This document shows positions 25,407 through 35,900 of a DNA stretch of 64,000 nucleotides, one piece after another. The notes under the pieces are model-generated. The model was not told the DNA's origin. It did not search any database and was given only the letters and a program-made list of their open reading frames with translations. Made by a program: the position numbers and the translations under genes. The stretch comes from Brevibacillus formosus (GTDB lineage Bacteria > Bacillota > Bacilli > Brevibacillales > Brevibacillaceae): the NCBI RefSeq assembly GCF_003013405.1, contig NZ_PXZL01000033.1:1-64000 (forward strand), given 5' to 3'. The first letter of the stretch is position 1. Every line of letters starts with the position of its first letter.

Positions 25407-25594
25407 GTGGATACCCCGTCGACAAGATCTATGAAGAAGCCGCCTTCATCGCCTACTATTTTCACTGGCCTCACGACGAGATCATGTCGATGGAACACAA
25501 GGAACGGCGGCGCTGGTGTGAGGAGATATCCGCCATCAATCGCAAGCAAAATGACGAACCGGAAAATGTTTTTGATGTGTTTAAGCGGAGGTGA
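25403..25594 (+). CDS. DUF6760-like small eCIS protein
   Basis: A protein of 63 residues (YPVDKIYEEAAFIAYYFHWPHDEIMSM, then ERRRWCEEI). This short family with its Y-E-A-F-I-A-Y-x-F-H-W core is known from eCIS loci and resembles the small protein that follows the tail assembly protein in contractile phages (a gpG/gpGT-like arrangement). It is translationally coupled to the preceding gene by a 4-base overlap. Its function is unknown. Confidence 0.75.
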   Translation: MSGYPVDKIYEEAAFIAYYFHWPHDEIMSMEHKERRRWCEEISAINRKQNDEPENVFDVFKRR

Positions 25595-25599
25595 TTCTG

Positions 25600-26064
25600 G
25601 TGTTTGCCAATGAGAATCCATATTACACCAACCTCCGATTTCGTGTGGACTTTCTTCCGTTTGGATTGGAGATGGATGGCATCTGGGTCGCTGGATTTAG
25701 TGAAGTGTCCGGACTGGCAGTCGAAACAGAGCTGGAGGAGTACCAAGAGGGCGGCGTGAATCATTTCGTCCACAAGCTGCCGAAACGCAGCAAGTTTCCC
25801 AACCTGGTCTTCAAACGAGGGTTTGTGAGATCAAACGAGCTGTGGAGATGGTATGAGGAATTCCACTTTGGCCCGCCAGAAAAGCGCAAGCGCAAGCAAG
25901 GGGCAATCATTCTTATGGACGCAAACGGAAACGACGTGGGGGCTTGGGCATTTGAAGGGGCTTATCCGGTCAAGTGGGTAGGACCGGAGTTCCGGGCCAC
26001 GCATGGAGAAGTAGCCGTCGAGACATTGGAAATCGTGCACCACGGCTTAAAATCGTATTTTTAA
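25600..26064 (+). CDS. Inner tube protein 2 (Afp5-like)
   Basis: A second gp19-like tube protein, 154 residues, more basic than the first (FANENPYYTNLRFRVDFLPFG, FSEVSGLAVETELEEYQEGG, PPEKRKRKQGAIILMDANG). In other eCIS the second tube paralogue forms the first ring, joining the tube to the baseplate and spike. GGAGGTGA at 25587-25594 lies 5 bases before GTG at 25600, preferred over the GTG at 25591 that is part of the ribosome site. Confidence 0.9.
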   Translation: MFANENPYYTNLRFRVDFLPFGLEMDGIWVAGFSEVSGLAVETELEEYQEGGVNHFVHKLPKRSKFPNLVFKRGFVRSNELWRWYEEFHFGPPEKRKRKQGAIILMDANGNDVGAWAFEGAYPVKWVGPEFRATHGEVAVETLEIVHHGLKSYF

Positions 26065-26097
26065 GCCTTATTCCGTCTGCAAGGAGCAAAAGAAACG

Positions 26098-29000
26098 ATG
26101 ATAACGATCAAGGCGCTCCCACCTTCGAGTCGTCCATCACTGCTGCCAAGGGCGTCCAACCAAGGCTTTGCACAGAGCATCATGCAGAAGTATCGGCACG
26201 GGGAAGGTCGCGATCCTGGCTATCTCGCTTTGATCCATCGTGATTTTTCGCCGAGTATCGGAGGGCAGGAAAACCACTTTTATCAGACTGTCATTCATGT
26301 ACGCATGCACGTACAAATGGGCTCCTACCTCGGATTGAATCGAGAAATGTTGCCGAACGGACAGGCTGGCTTACCAGGGTCAAAAGAGCGTGTCGTCATG
26401 ACGGAAGCATCGGGATCAGGACGAAAAATACGATCTGCTACTTTGATACATGAGCTTTTTCGGAAGTGGGAGCCATCCAAATCAATCGAGAAGGTTTACC
26501 TCCCACGGATCATGGTTGTCTCAAATGGAACAGATAGATATCACTGGTCCAAATATGTTCAGTCTTCGGTTCCGCGAGCAAGCTCACTTGAAAAATGGCT
26601 GCCGCTGTGGCGGTCTGAAGAGCAGATTCACCCGGCCGATTTTGCTCCGCCGGAGTTTTTGGTACACACGTCGCTAAAGGGTGACGCTGGCGAACGCAGG
26701 AGCATGCAAAATGAACGTGAGCGGATACGGCTCGAATTAGCGACAAGAGTAAATGCCAATTGGATTTCACGTCTCAGAGCGACTCGTTCTGAAGAAGTCC
26801 GATTCGAACAATCGGGAGTTCGCTACTTTTTGCAGTTCCGCAGAGGGATGGAACCGAGGTTTGGGATCTGGTCTTCTCCTGTTTTGCTAAAAAAAGCAGA
26901 AGGACGGGCTGCGAACTCTTTCTTGGAACGCTCGGTGCGGACAGAGAGAGAGGAAATTGGCGGCCGAGATATCACAAATCTAATCGTTCATGAAAGTGAA
27001 CGTACACGTTGGTCAGTAGCTTCCCAGCAGACTGAACTGTGGGGGAGTCTGAGCTGGCAGCAAGGTCGCGCAACATGGCTGCCAAAGACGGTGACCGCGC
27101 ATGCACGTCTACGTGTTTTACTGCCGATTGTTTTTCAGAGAAACAGTCAACATCCGAAAGCAAAAAGCGAGTGGATGCTGAAAACACTGTCTGAAGCTTC
27201 TTTTATTCCATTGGAACGGGAGATACTTCAGAGCAATGAGCTTTCGAAGATATTCACGTCCTTATTGCCTCGCATGCTTCATCGAGCGGATGCTGGTCGG
27301 ACCAACCAGCAGGCTGTAAGGGAACGGTTTAAACAGCTGTTTCGTTTGGCTCAACAGTTTCCGAAGGCAGTAAGCGAACGTGGGCTAGCGGTGCTCGGTT
27401 CTCGACAGAGGCTGAAGCAGATACAGAGCAGGCGGGAAGACCAGTCGAGCACTTTGTTGCATTGGTTACGCCAGCTTGTCCTAAGCCAAGAGCAACTGGC
27501 AACCGTGTTGGGGCCTCAGATAGAGCAGAAGCAGCCGAATCGCATTACTTTACACCCGTTGCAACTGCTTTCTTTCGAAACTATGGCAACAAGGAATCAA
27601 AGGAATCAGCGGACATACGAGTTGCTTCAACAGATGGTATTACAGGTAGCCAGACTGAACGAGAGTGTCAGGGAGCAGTCCGTTCGCTTTCGTTCAAGCC
27701 ATGAACAAACTCATTTTGGCAAAACGAGCGTGATTCCGGCTGTGTCTCGTGCTTCTTATCAACAGCTTGACTTGCTACAGCAAGAGTGGTGGACGGGGGT
27801 GTCGTTACGCGTTTTGCACCCCATGCATGGGCTCCCGTTCTCATTGCCTATAACACGTGTCACAGATAGCTCCCAAACAGTCCCGCCTCCGCCTCTTTCG
27901 CAGTCAGTTGTCAGGAAGTCGATCACTACTCATTGGATACAGAGCCTGCCGTCCGCTAATGCTTCTGTTTTCTTTGAAAAACGGGGATGGTTGAACCAGC
28001 CTTGGCCCAAGGAATATCTTGAAACTATTAACGAGATCGAGCGTGAGCCAGTTGGTATAACTAGTACTACACGGTTTGAATGGAAACGCTTCGTGCCGAT
28101 CCTCCATATGAATCGCCAACGCTGGCAGAAGCTACAAAATCGTTACGTCAGTTCGACCCACCAGGAGACGAACGGGAAGTCTGTGATGTCGTGGGCACAT
28201 GTTCAACAGATGGTGGCAGAACAGCTCAGAGAAAGGAAGCTCCTTGCTACTAGCACTCATGCACCAAGAAACCTTCTGTATGAGCCGGAGAATCAATCTC
28301 TGCATCCTGCGGCAAGTATGCCTAGTAGATGGTTGATGCACCCGTTGAATGTTCGGACCAAAGAGAGTACATCCGAAGGCATCTCTCATCCATTTTTCCG
28401 GCTAGCTATTCATTTTCTGCAAAATAAGCATCTTATTCAGATGTCATACGAGATGATACGTCAGCAATTATCGTCTCAGGGTGGGAAGTACAAGCAGACA
28501 GATGTCGCCTTCTCTTTGGCCAAGAATCAAGCAATGTTCAGCGCGCCCGAACGAAAAGCGACGGTCATGATGGTACACGAGCATGAGCATAGTCCAATAT
28601 GGCACACCGTCTTCCTAAAAAATGAACAGAGTACAAGTCGAGCATTCGTGCATACTCGTCGTCATGATCGGGAAATTGCCATAGACTGGATTGGATTGGG
28701 AGGAACAGACCATCAGCGATTGTACAACACGTCTGCGAAGCCGTTTTCTATCAAAGAAGACGTCTTTGACAGGAACGCATTGCGACGGATAGCTGCTGCG
28801 GAACTAGGGCTTACGATCCTCTTGCAAAAAAGCTCGAAGCTGGCAGCGATGAGCGAATATGCAAAGGTAGGCTCAACATTCACAAGTGGGAAAGCTCCTC
28901 CCCCGAGCAGTGATAAGCAACCGAATGATCACTCAAGGTCTCGCAAGGGCGAAAGCAATCTATTACGAGAAAGCCATCAAGCTCGTGAAAGCAGTCACAC

Positions 29001-29931
29001 TCGCTTTTTACAGAAGACAGCCAGCTTGCTGACAAGCTCCCTTGCCCTACGTGCTCGTCCCTATCTTCAAGTCATGGAGCAAATCAGAAAAGCAATCCAG
29101 ACTGATTTCCGGACGGAAGCATATGTACAGAACCAACATTCACTCTCGACTGTTCTGAATCGTCCCGATGCACAAATGGTTGTTCAGAATCAATGGGGAG
29201 CACTCCATAGCCTTGTGAATGGTCAAAGCGTGTTGGTGCCCGAAAGTTTCATGCATGAAAGTGGAGGATCCATTGATTTTGTCTTGGAGAGATTGCATTC
29301 CAGACAGCTTAGTCGCCGCAGCCGTTTTCAACAAAGCAACCATGAGCATATTCTGACGGTCAACCAGAAGGCGCAAACGGTCAAACGGCTAACAAGTGAT
29401 GAGGCGCAGGAGGTCGAGGTTCGAGACGCTAGGCTTACGCCGCTGCAAAGACTAGGGCTATTCAACTTGGGGTCAACATCAATAGCGGCGGGAACAGTGG
29501 AACAGGCGGAAAAAAACACATCCCTAACACTTGTTTCAAAGCCAATGGTTGCAATAACAATTCAGCCATCACTCCTGCATGCTTTGCAGCAAGGCCAAAG
29601 AGTACCCAGAGAATTCGAGCAGCGCTCCCTGTCCGAAAACGCAACCCATATTCATCGCCGAGGATTACGCACAGCAGACAGCCACGCAAGCCCTGCGGCT
29701 ATCGTTCAGTCGCCGTCCATGGAGTACCTGCGAAAAAGCATCCCTCCTCAAGAACCCGCGGTGCAGCAAGCGACAACACTTCCACTCCAGCGACAAGTCG
29801 ATCTACACGTGCAAGAGAGGGCTGGCAATCAGACGTCGTTATCTCCACAAGAAGTGGAGCGATTGATGGATAAAATGATGAAGGAGCTGGACAAGCGCCT
29901 CACTCAAGAGCGGCAGCGACGAGGTCTATAG
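26098..29931 (+). CDS. Large uncharacterised eCIS protein, tape-measure candidate
   Basis: A protein of 1277 residues, the largest in the locus, with no recognised domain. It contains no cysteine, is rich in Arg, Gln, Ser and His, and has no signal peptide or membrane helix. Stretches resembling amphipathic helices are spread along it. A low-complexity region (about 930-970, rich in S, K, R, H, P) precedes further helical segments, and the C terminus is a charged amphipathic helix (EVERLMDKMMKELDKRLTQERQRR). It sits between tube 2 and the LysM protein. No other gene in the locus could serve as the length-setting tape measure, so that role is suggested by elimination and size. An adaptor or tube-filling scaffold is the alternative. 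The start ATG follows AAGGAG. Confidence 0.65.
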   Translation: MITIKALPPSSRPSLLPRASNQGFAQSIMQKYRHGEGRDPGYLALIHRDFSPSIGGQENHFYQTVIHVRMHVQMGSYLGLNREMLPNGQAGLPGSKERVVMTEASGSGRKIRSATLIHELFRKWEPSKSIEKVYLPRIMVVSNGTDRYHWSKYVQSSVPRASSLEKWLPLWRSEEQIHPADFAPPEFLVHTSLKGDAGERRSMQNERERIRLELATRVNANWISRLRATRSEEVRFEQSGVRYFLQFRRGMEPRFGIWSSPVLLKKAEGRAANSFLERSVRTEREEIGGRDITNLIVHESERTRWSVASQQTELWGSLSWQQGRATWLPKTVTAHARLRVLLPIVFQRNSQHPKAKSEWMLKTLSEASFIPLEREILQSNELSKIFTSLLPRMLHRADAGRTNQQAVRERFKQLFRLAQQFPKAVSERGLAVLGSRQRLKQIQSRREDQSSTLLHWLRQLVLSQEQLATVLGPQIEQKQPNRITLHPLQLLSFETMATRNQRNQRTYELLQQMVLQVARLNESVREQSVRFRSSHEQTHFGKTSVIPAVSRASYQQLDLLQQEWWTGVSLRVLHPMHGLPFSLPITRVTDSSQTVPPPPLSQSVVRKSITTHWIQSLPSANASVFFEKRGWLNQPWPKEYLETINEIEREPVGITSTTRFEWKRFVPILHMNRQRWQKLQNRYVSSTHQETNGKSVMSWAHVQQMVAEQLRERKLLATSTHAPRNLLYEPENQSLHPAASMPSRWLMHPLNVRTKESTSEGISHPFFRLAIHFLQNKHLIQMSYEMIRQQLSSQGGKYKQTDVAFSLAKNQAMFSAPERKATVMMVHEHEHSPIWHTVFLKNEQSTSRAFVHTRRHDREIAIDWIGLGGTDHQRLYNTSAKPFSIKEDVFDRNALRRIAAAELGLTILLQKSSKLAAMSEYAKVGSTFTSGKAPPPSSDKQPNDHSRSRKGESNLLRESHQARESSHTRFLQKTASLLTSSLALRARPYLQVMEQIRKAIQTDFRTEAYVQNQHSLSTVLNRPDAQMVVQNQWGALHSLVNGQSVLVPESFMHESGGSIDFVLERLHSRQLSRRSRFQQSNHEHILTVNQKAQTVKRLTSDEAQEVEVRDARLTPLQRLGLFNLGSTSIAAGTVEQAEKNTSLTLVSKPMVAITIQPSLLHALQQGQRVPREFEQRSLSENATHIHRRGLRTADSHASPAAIVQSPSMEYLRKSIPPQEPAVQQATTLPLQRQVDLHVQERAGNQTSLSPQEVERLMDKMMKELDKRLTQERQRRGL

Positions 29932-29987
29932 GCAAGAATTTCGCATTCACAGACGACTATTTCTTCGGTAAAGAGAGGCAAATGCCA

Positions 29988-30623
29988 ATGATGGGTCAGG
30001 AGAAAAAGGCCAAAATTTTAGTGGATCGCAGCGGGCAAGGAGACTTCAAGGAGAGTATTTCCGTTCTCTTTAACCCATCAGAATACAAGGTAGATGCTTC
30101 CAATAACTACTCTTGGCAAAAGATATTGGGGCAATCGGTACCAGTCGGGATGTTCACGAGCGGTGATATCGAGACATTATCGGTCGACTTGTTTTTTGAT
30201 ACATACGAGGCTGGAGTGGATGTGCGTGCATTCACGAATCAGGTGCTGGGACTGATGGCCGTAGAAAAGAAAATCAGTACGCCGCCCCTATGCAAATTCG
30301 TATGGGACAGCTTTCAATTCACTGGTGTAGTCGAAAAGGTTTCGCAGCGGTTTACGATGTTTCTCGACCAAGGGACACCGGTACGAGCCACGTTAGGCGT
30401 CACGTTTAAAGGCACGAGCGTGAAAAAGTCCGCGGACGATATCGGGGCTGCAAGAGAAAAGGTCGCACAACAAATGGTCAACCAAGGAGACCAGCTGTAC
30501 CTGATGGCGTATCGCACGTACAATGATGCGTCGAAATGGCGAAACATAGCGAACGCCAATCAGATCGACAATCCCAGACTTCTAAAACCGGCTACTACCT
30601 TGCATGTGCCACTTGTGAGGTGA
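29988..30623 (+). CDS. LysM-domain tube-baseplate connector (Afp7-like)
   Basis: A protein of about 211 residues. The N-terminal ~150 residues match the gp53/Afp7-like domain (FNPSEYKVDASNNYSWQKI, then DLFFDTYEAGVDVR). The C terminus is a LysM motif (GDQLYLMAYRTYNDASKWRNIANAN). In contractile systems this protein joins the first tube ring and spike to the baseplate. Three ATGs lie at 29982, 29988 and 29991; GAGAGG at 29973-29978 gives best spacing to 29988, but the start is not certain by a few codons. Confidence 0.88.
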   Translation: MMGQEKKAKILVDRSGQGDFKESISVLFNPSEYKVDASNNYSWQKILGQSVPVGMFTSGDIETLSVDLFFDTYEAGVDVRAFTNQVLGLMAVEKKISTPPLCKFVWDSFQFTGVVEKVSQRFTMFLDQGTPVRATLGVTFKGTSVKKSADDIGAAREKVAQQMVNQGDQLYLMAYRTYNDASKWRNIANANQIDNPRLLKPATTLHVPLVR

Positions 30624-30630
30624 CGAAGAA

Positions 30631-31746
30631 ATGAGCGAATTGAAATTGACGACAGATCGCCATTCCTTCGATGACCTGCGCCAAACGTACAACAATTTTC
30701 ATGCTCCAGCCTTGGAAATACTCGTTGGAGGGAAAAAACTGATCAGCCAGGTAGGTGTCGCCATTACCAAAGCAACGATCAACTCCACCTTGGAAGGCAA
30801 AGCAGATACGTTCTCGTTTTCGGTAACCAATGCTTTTGATACGGCAGCGTGGGAGTTCCGCTGGGTAGATGACTATCTGGTTCCAGGCAACGAAATTGAA
30901 ATTCAGATGGGCTATGGAACCGAGCTATCTAGTCTCTTTTACGGACATATTACAGCCGTTTCGTTTGCATGCGAGGAGACGCCCACCATAACGGTAAAAG
31001 GGATGGACAAATCGTTCCTGCTAATGGTCGATAACAAGTCTACCTCATGGAATAAAAAGAAATACAGCGATGTCGTGAAAGAGCTGGGACAAAAATACGG
31101 CTTGTCAACGCATGTGGATGATACGGTTCAGACAATCGAGACCATTACCAAGACGGTGTCCGAGACTGACTTTCAGTTTTTAAATCGTCTTGCAAAAATT
31201 TGTAACTACGACTTTTTTATCGTCGGGAAGAACTTGTATTTCCGTAAGCCACTGAGCAACATGACTCCGGTCCTCACCTTGATCTGGGGAGTGTCCTTGC
31301 GTAGCTTTTCTGTCGATGTCAACATTGCTTCCCAAGCCTCCTCCTATACGGTGCGATGGGTAGACAAGGACAAAACAACGGTGCTCCAGGAAGCGAAAGC
31401 AACGAACGCAGATATTGGGAAGCTCGGGACCAATTCGAAGACAAGCGCTGATCTGCTGCGAGCAATCGGTGATTATTTTGATAAATACGAGTCTACGAAA
31501 AAGCTGGACTCACCTGAGGAGATAAAAGCGGTCGCCAAGGCACGCCTGAATCAACTCGCCATGAACCTTCTCGACGGCAACTGCGAGGCCATCGGTCTGC
31601 CAGAAATTCGTGCTGGCCGCTATATCATGCTAGAGGGCATGGGGAAAAAGCTGAGTCAGCCTTATTACATCACATCTGTTACACACACCATCGATGTGGC
31701 ATCTGGCTATGTGACGACGTTTCAAGTGAAGGGAAATACGATATGA
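30631..31746 (+). CDS. Phage late control D-like spike hub (VgrG N-terminal half, Afp8-like)
   Basis: A protein of 371 residues of the gpD/gp27-like family that forms the trimeric hub of the spike (PALEILVGGKKLI, VPGNEIEIQMGYG, then VSETDFQFLNRLAKICNYDFFIVG). GAGGTGACGAAGAA precedes the start, and the stop overlaps the next start by 4 bases. Together with that gene it makes a VgrG-equivalent in two polypeptides. Confidence 0.9.
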   Translation: MSELKLTTDRHSFDDLRQTYNNFHAPALEILVGGKKLISQVGVAITKATINSTLEGKADTFSFSVTNAFDTAAWEFRWVDDYLVPGNEIEIQMGYGTELSSLFYGHITAVSFACEETPTITVKGMDKSFLLMVDNKSTSWNKKKYSDVVKELGQKYGLSTHVDDTVQTIETITKTVSETDFQFLNRLAKICNYDFFIVGKNLYFRKPLSNMTPVLTLIWGVSLRSFSVDVNIASQASSYTVRWVDKDKTTVLQEAKATNADIGKLGTNSKTSADLLRAIGDYFDKYESTKKLDSPEEIKAVAKARLNQLAMNLLDGNCEAIGLPEIRAGRYIMLEGMGKKLSQPYYITSVTHTIDVASGYVTTFQVKGNTI

Positions 31747-32468
31747 GCTTTGATCATTGGTTCTACCAGGATGAAATAACAGAAGAAGAACGGGCAAAAA
31801 TCCACGGTGTCATTGTCGGGATTGTGACGAACAACGAAGACCCGGAAAAGCTCTCGCGTGTAAAGCTGAAGCTGCCTCTGGTTGATAACGAGCGGGAGAC
31901 AGATTGGGTGCGAATTGCCACGCTGTTTGCAGGAAAAGATCGCGGCAGCCTGTTTATTCCGGAGGTAGGCGACGAGGTGCTGGTCGCTTTTCACTGGGGA
32001 GATGTACGCGAGCCATTTGTGATCGGGATGTTATGGAATAAGGAAAACAAAGGCCCGGAAATGGCGGAGAAAAACAACATCCGAAAAATCACGACCCGTG
32101 CAGGCCATGAAGTGATTTTTGGCGATGATCCGAATGACGGGAAGATCACGATTGCCACGAAAAAAGGACAACAGGTGGAGCTGTCGGACAAGGATGAGAG
32201 TATTGTGCTTACGGAGAGCAGCGGAAACAACCAAATCGCCATGAAAGGCGGCAGCACGGGCGAAGTTACAGTGAAGAGCGGCTCAAGTACGATTACGTTG
32301 AATGCAAAAGGGCAAGTGACCATTCAGTCAGACACATCGCTGACAATCAAGTCCACCCAGCTGAATCTGGAGGCGCAGGGAGCCATGTCGATTAAAGCAG
32401 GAGCGTCCTTGAACATCAAATCTGACGGAATTGTTGCCATCAACGGTTCGGTGATCAAATTGAATTAA
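31743..32468 (+). CDS. Baseplate assembly protein V / spike (gp5-like, VgrG C-terminal half)
   Basis: A protein of 241 residues. An OB-fold domain (about 20-110: GVIVGIVTNNEDPEKLSRVKL, DRGSLFIPEVGDEVLVAFHWGD, FVIGMLWN) is followed by repeating short strands (KKGQQVELSDKD, GEVTVKSGSSTITLNAKGQVTIQS) that form the trimeric beta-helix needle. It has no lysozyme domain. The needle tip would carry the DUF4280 protein. It is translationally coupled to the hub gene. Confidence 0.92.
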   Translation: MSFDHWFYQDEITEEERAKIHGVIVGIVTNNEDPEKLSRVKLKLPLVDNERETDWVRIATLFAGKDRGSLFIPEVGDEVLVAFHWGDVREPFVIGMLWNKENKGPEMAEKNNIRKITTRAGHEVIFGDDPNDGKITIATKKGQQVELSDKDESIVLTESSGNNQIAMKGGSTGEVTVKSGSSTITLNAKGQVTIQSDTSLTIKSTQLNLEAQGAMSIKAGASLNIKSDGIVAINGSVIKLN

Positions 32469-32484
32469 TTCATGGGGGGATTCC

Positions 32485-32886
32485 ATGCAGCAGCCATTCG
32501 GTGAAAAAGGATGGAAGTTCCCTATTCAGGTGGATCAGGCTACAGGCCGTATTCGTTTGTCTGATTACGAGGATGACATCGCGGAATCAATTCGCATCAT
32601 TCTTTCTACTGCAAAGGGAGAGCGTGTGATGCGACCGAAATTCGGGAGCGGATTGCAAGGCTTCATGTTTGATGGTACGGACGGAACGAGCCTGGCTTTG
32701 CTCCAATCGGACATCGCAGAAGCGATCATGATCTGGGAACCGCGTGTGCGGGAGGTGCAGGTGGAGGCCAAGGTCGACAAAACTCATTCCGAAACGGTGA
32801 ACGTTACGATCAGCTATACCGTACGAGCGACAAACAAAGGCTATCAGCTGTTGTATCCTGTCCATCGCCTAGGTCCACATGGGTAG
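32485..32886 (+). CDS. gp25-like baseplate wedge protein (Afp9-like)
   Basis: A protein of 133 residues of the GPW/gp25 family, with the diagnostic ESIRIILSTAKGERVMRPKFGSGL run (positions of conserved E, R and G intact) and a C-terminal WEPRVREVQVEAKV. It initiates sheath polymerisation from the baseplate. GGGGGGATTCC precedes the start. Confidence 0.95.
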   Translation: MQQPFGEKGWKFPIQVDQATGRIRLSDYEDDIAESIRIILSTAKGERVMRPKFGSGLQGFMFDGTDGTSLALLQSDIAEAIMIWEPRVREVQVEAKVDKTHSETVNVTISYTVRATNKGYQLLYPVHRLGPHG

Positions 32887-32934
32887 CGCAAGAGTCACAG
32901 TCGCGTGAAGAAAAAAGGAAGGGAGGTGGGTAAC

Positions 32935-35900
32935 GTGAAACCACCGTTGGTCGATTCGCGGGACATGCAGGCAGTCATCCGAAAAATGCGCGAAATGGTG
33001 CCATTCTACACCCCGGAGTGGCGCTTCACTCCAGAAGATCCTGATGCGGGTACGGCTTTATTTCTCCTTTTCGCAGACATGCTGATGAATAATCGTGAGC
33101 GTTTGAATCAAGTGCCGGAACGAAATTTTATTGCGTTTCTCAATATGCTCGGTGTCGGAATGGCTCAGGCAAGGCCGGCAGAAACCTTTTTGACATTTGA
33201 ATTGAGTACAGGTGTGCAAAAGCCAGTGTGGATTCCGGCGGGCACAAAGGTTTCGGGCAAGTCTGCCCTTGGCGATGAAGTGGTTTTTGAAACGGATCAG
33301 CCTATGCTGGCTACCCCCTCTCTCCCGACAGATCTGTTGTTTTCCAATGGCAGTCGAGACTTTTTAACAGATGTAACGAGTTGGCTTGGGACAAATGCGT
33401 CGCTCTCTCTCTTGGACTGCCAGGCTTTGCCTAATCACCAGGAGCATTGCTGGTATTTGGGGCATGAGAACTTGTTTTGTTTAGGGGACCGTGCTTCCAT
33501 CCAGCTCACGATGGTTTCCAATCAGGAACGCTACCTGGAATCCTTGCTGGCAGAGAAGCTGGTGAATCCAGCGCTGGTCGAGTGGGCGTATCAGTCAGAG
33601 GGCGAATGGGTTTTGTTCGACAAGATCGAGGCTGATCAAAATCGGCTGCGCTTGGAAAAAAAGCAGCGGAAAAAATGGCAGTCCAGTGAAGTGCAAGGAA
33701 TCGAAAATCGTTGGCTTCGCTGTAGAGTGAAGCCAGGCATGATTCATGAATGGATGAAAAATGGCGGGAGCCTCTCTCTGACCCACATCCAGATGAAGAC
33801 GGATTATTTGCCGACAGATGATCCGAATGGCCTTGCACCCGACATGCTTTTCTCCAATGATGTGCAGGTTTCTGGGAGTGGCTGCCTTGCATTTGGCGAG
33901 CAGCTCGCGCCGTATGGCATGTTTTTTTTGTCCTGTGAAGAGGCGTTTACGAAGCCTGGAAGTACGGTCGCCCTTCGTTGTCGGATGAAAACGATGCCAT
34001 ATCCTGCAACGCATCTGTCACAACCGGAACCAAAATGGAAATGGATCATGAAGGAATCGACCTTTGACCCTCCAGCGACGACACCCGTCACAGTCAGCAA
34101 GGTGGTATGGGAATACTGGAATGGCAGCGGATGGATGGTGCTTCTGTCAGGAGAGGATCGTGAGAAGCTGTTTGCTGGCACCGATTCGGATGAGGAGATT
34201 GTGGTTGCCTTTACGTGTCCAGATGATTTGCAGCCGACAACCGTGCAATCCCAGTATGGTTATTGGATTCGTGTACGAATACTTCAGGTGGAAGGCTTAT
34301 ATGGCCCGAATCCTGTATACATGGCCCCGTGGCTGGAAGACATGCGCCTGACCTATTCGTATCGAGAGTCCCTGCATGTGCCGGAAGCGATTGTCACACA
34401 GAACGACTTGGATTGGCAGCAACCTGTTGGTACAGGGAATCATCAGGCTAGCTTCCAGCCGTTTTTGCCATCCGAATGCATGCATCCCGCCGTCTATTTT
34501 GGATTTGAGCAGCCCCCATTGCAAGGACCGCTCTCTTTCTACTTTTCTATTCTACCAATGGACGAATCCCCGGGGGCTGCTCCGGTTGTGCAATGGGAAT
34601 ACAAGCGCGGAGATGCAGGAGCGACGACTTGGGCCAAGCTGCAAACGATTGATCAGACCGCTGGTTTTACGGAAAGTGGTACTGTACGTTTCGCTGGTCC
34701 TTTTGATATGGAAAAAAGCAAAATGTTTGAACGGGAGCGTTATTGGATTCGCGCCGTCAACGTAGACAATCGTCTTGGAGGATGCGATTCGGATGCACGA
34801 CATCCCGTGCTAAGCGGCTTTTATCCGAATACGATACGAGCCATTCAACAAGAGACGATTCGCAATGAAATGGCAGAGCGGATAACAGAGGGACCACAAG
34901 CCGAGTACAGACTGATCCGACATCCCGTCATGGGCGAAGAGGTATGGGTAGATGAAACAGGCTTCTTTTTGCCGAGCGAACGAAAGAGCTGGCTGGAGCA
35001 TCCGGAAAATCGGGTGGAGCTTCTCTATGATTCTGAAGGGAACGAGCAAAAATGCTGGGTTCTGTGGAAACGAGTAGAGCATCTGCACGATTCTGGTCCG
35101 GATGATCGCCATTACTGCTTGGAGAGTGCCAGCGGAAAAATTTTGTTTGGCGATGGCCGACATGGTAGGGAGCTTCCACAAACCGGACTCGGTTCCGTGA
35201 GGGTGACGTATAAGGTCGGAGGGGGAACAGCAGGGAATCTTCCCGCTGGGCAGTTGAATCAATTGGAACAATCGATTCCCTTTGTCCAAGCTGTCAGCAA
35301 TCCGGTGCCTGCGATTGGGGGAAGTAATCGGGAATTGCTGACGGAAGCCTTGCAGCGCGGTCCTCAGACAATCAAGCATCGCTATCGAGCGGTGACGGCT
35401 GAAGATTTCGAATGGCTCGTCCGTGAAGCGCATCCGGGGATAGCCAAAGTGAAGTGTTTGCCGAATCGGAACAGCCGCCTGCAAAAAGAAGCAGGCCATG
35501 TCACTGTGATCGTATTGCCCGCAGCGGGATATATCGGCATACAATTTTTGGAGCTTCGGCGTTCTGTCACGAACTACTTGCTTACACATGCGGCAGCGAC
35601 GATAGCCTCCCCCGAGCGGATTCATGTTAGGGAGCCTGTCTACTTGGAAATTGCGGTGACAGCAGAGCTGGCAGTAGGGTCTTTGGAGGAAATCGTTGAG
35701 GTGGAGCTGGAGACACTCGGCAAGCTCACGCGATTCCTTGACCCCATATCGGGAAATCTGCATGGTGGAGGCTGGGAAATAGGCCAGCGTGTGCACCCTT
35801 CGCTCTTGTTTGCCTTACTGAAATCCGTAAAGGGCGTCCGCTTTGTGGATCATCTGACCCTGACTGTATTTCGAACGGAAAATGGGCAACGAAAGGAAAT

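Noticed and set aside
34810-35796. A 328-residue minus-strand frame inside the first baseplate J gene, and a similar one at 41109-42092
   Set aside because: Both are shadows of conserved eCIS genes in the opposite strand, with no ribosome sites and no family match.
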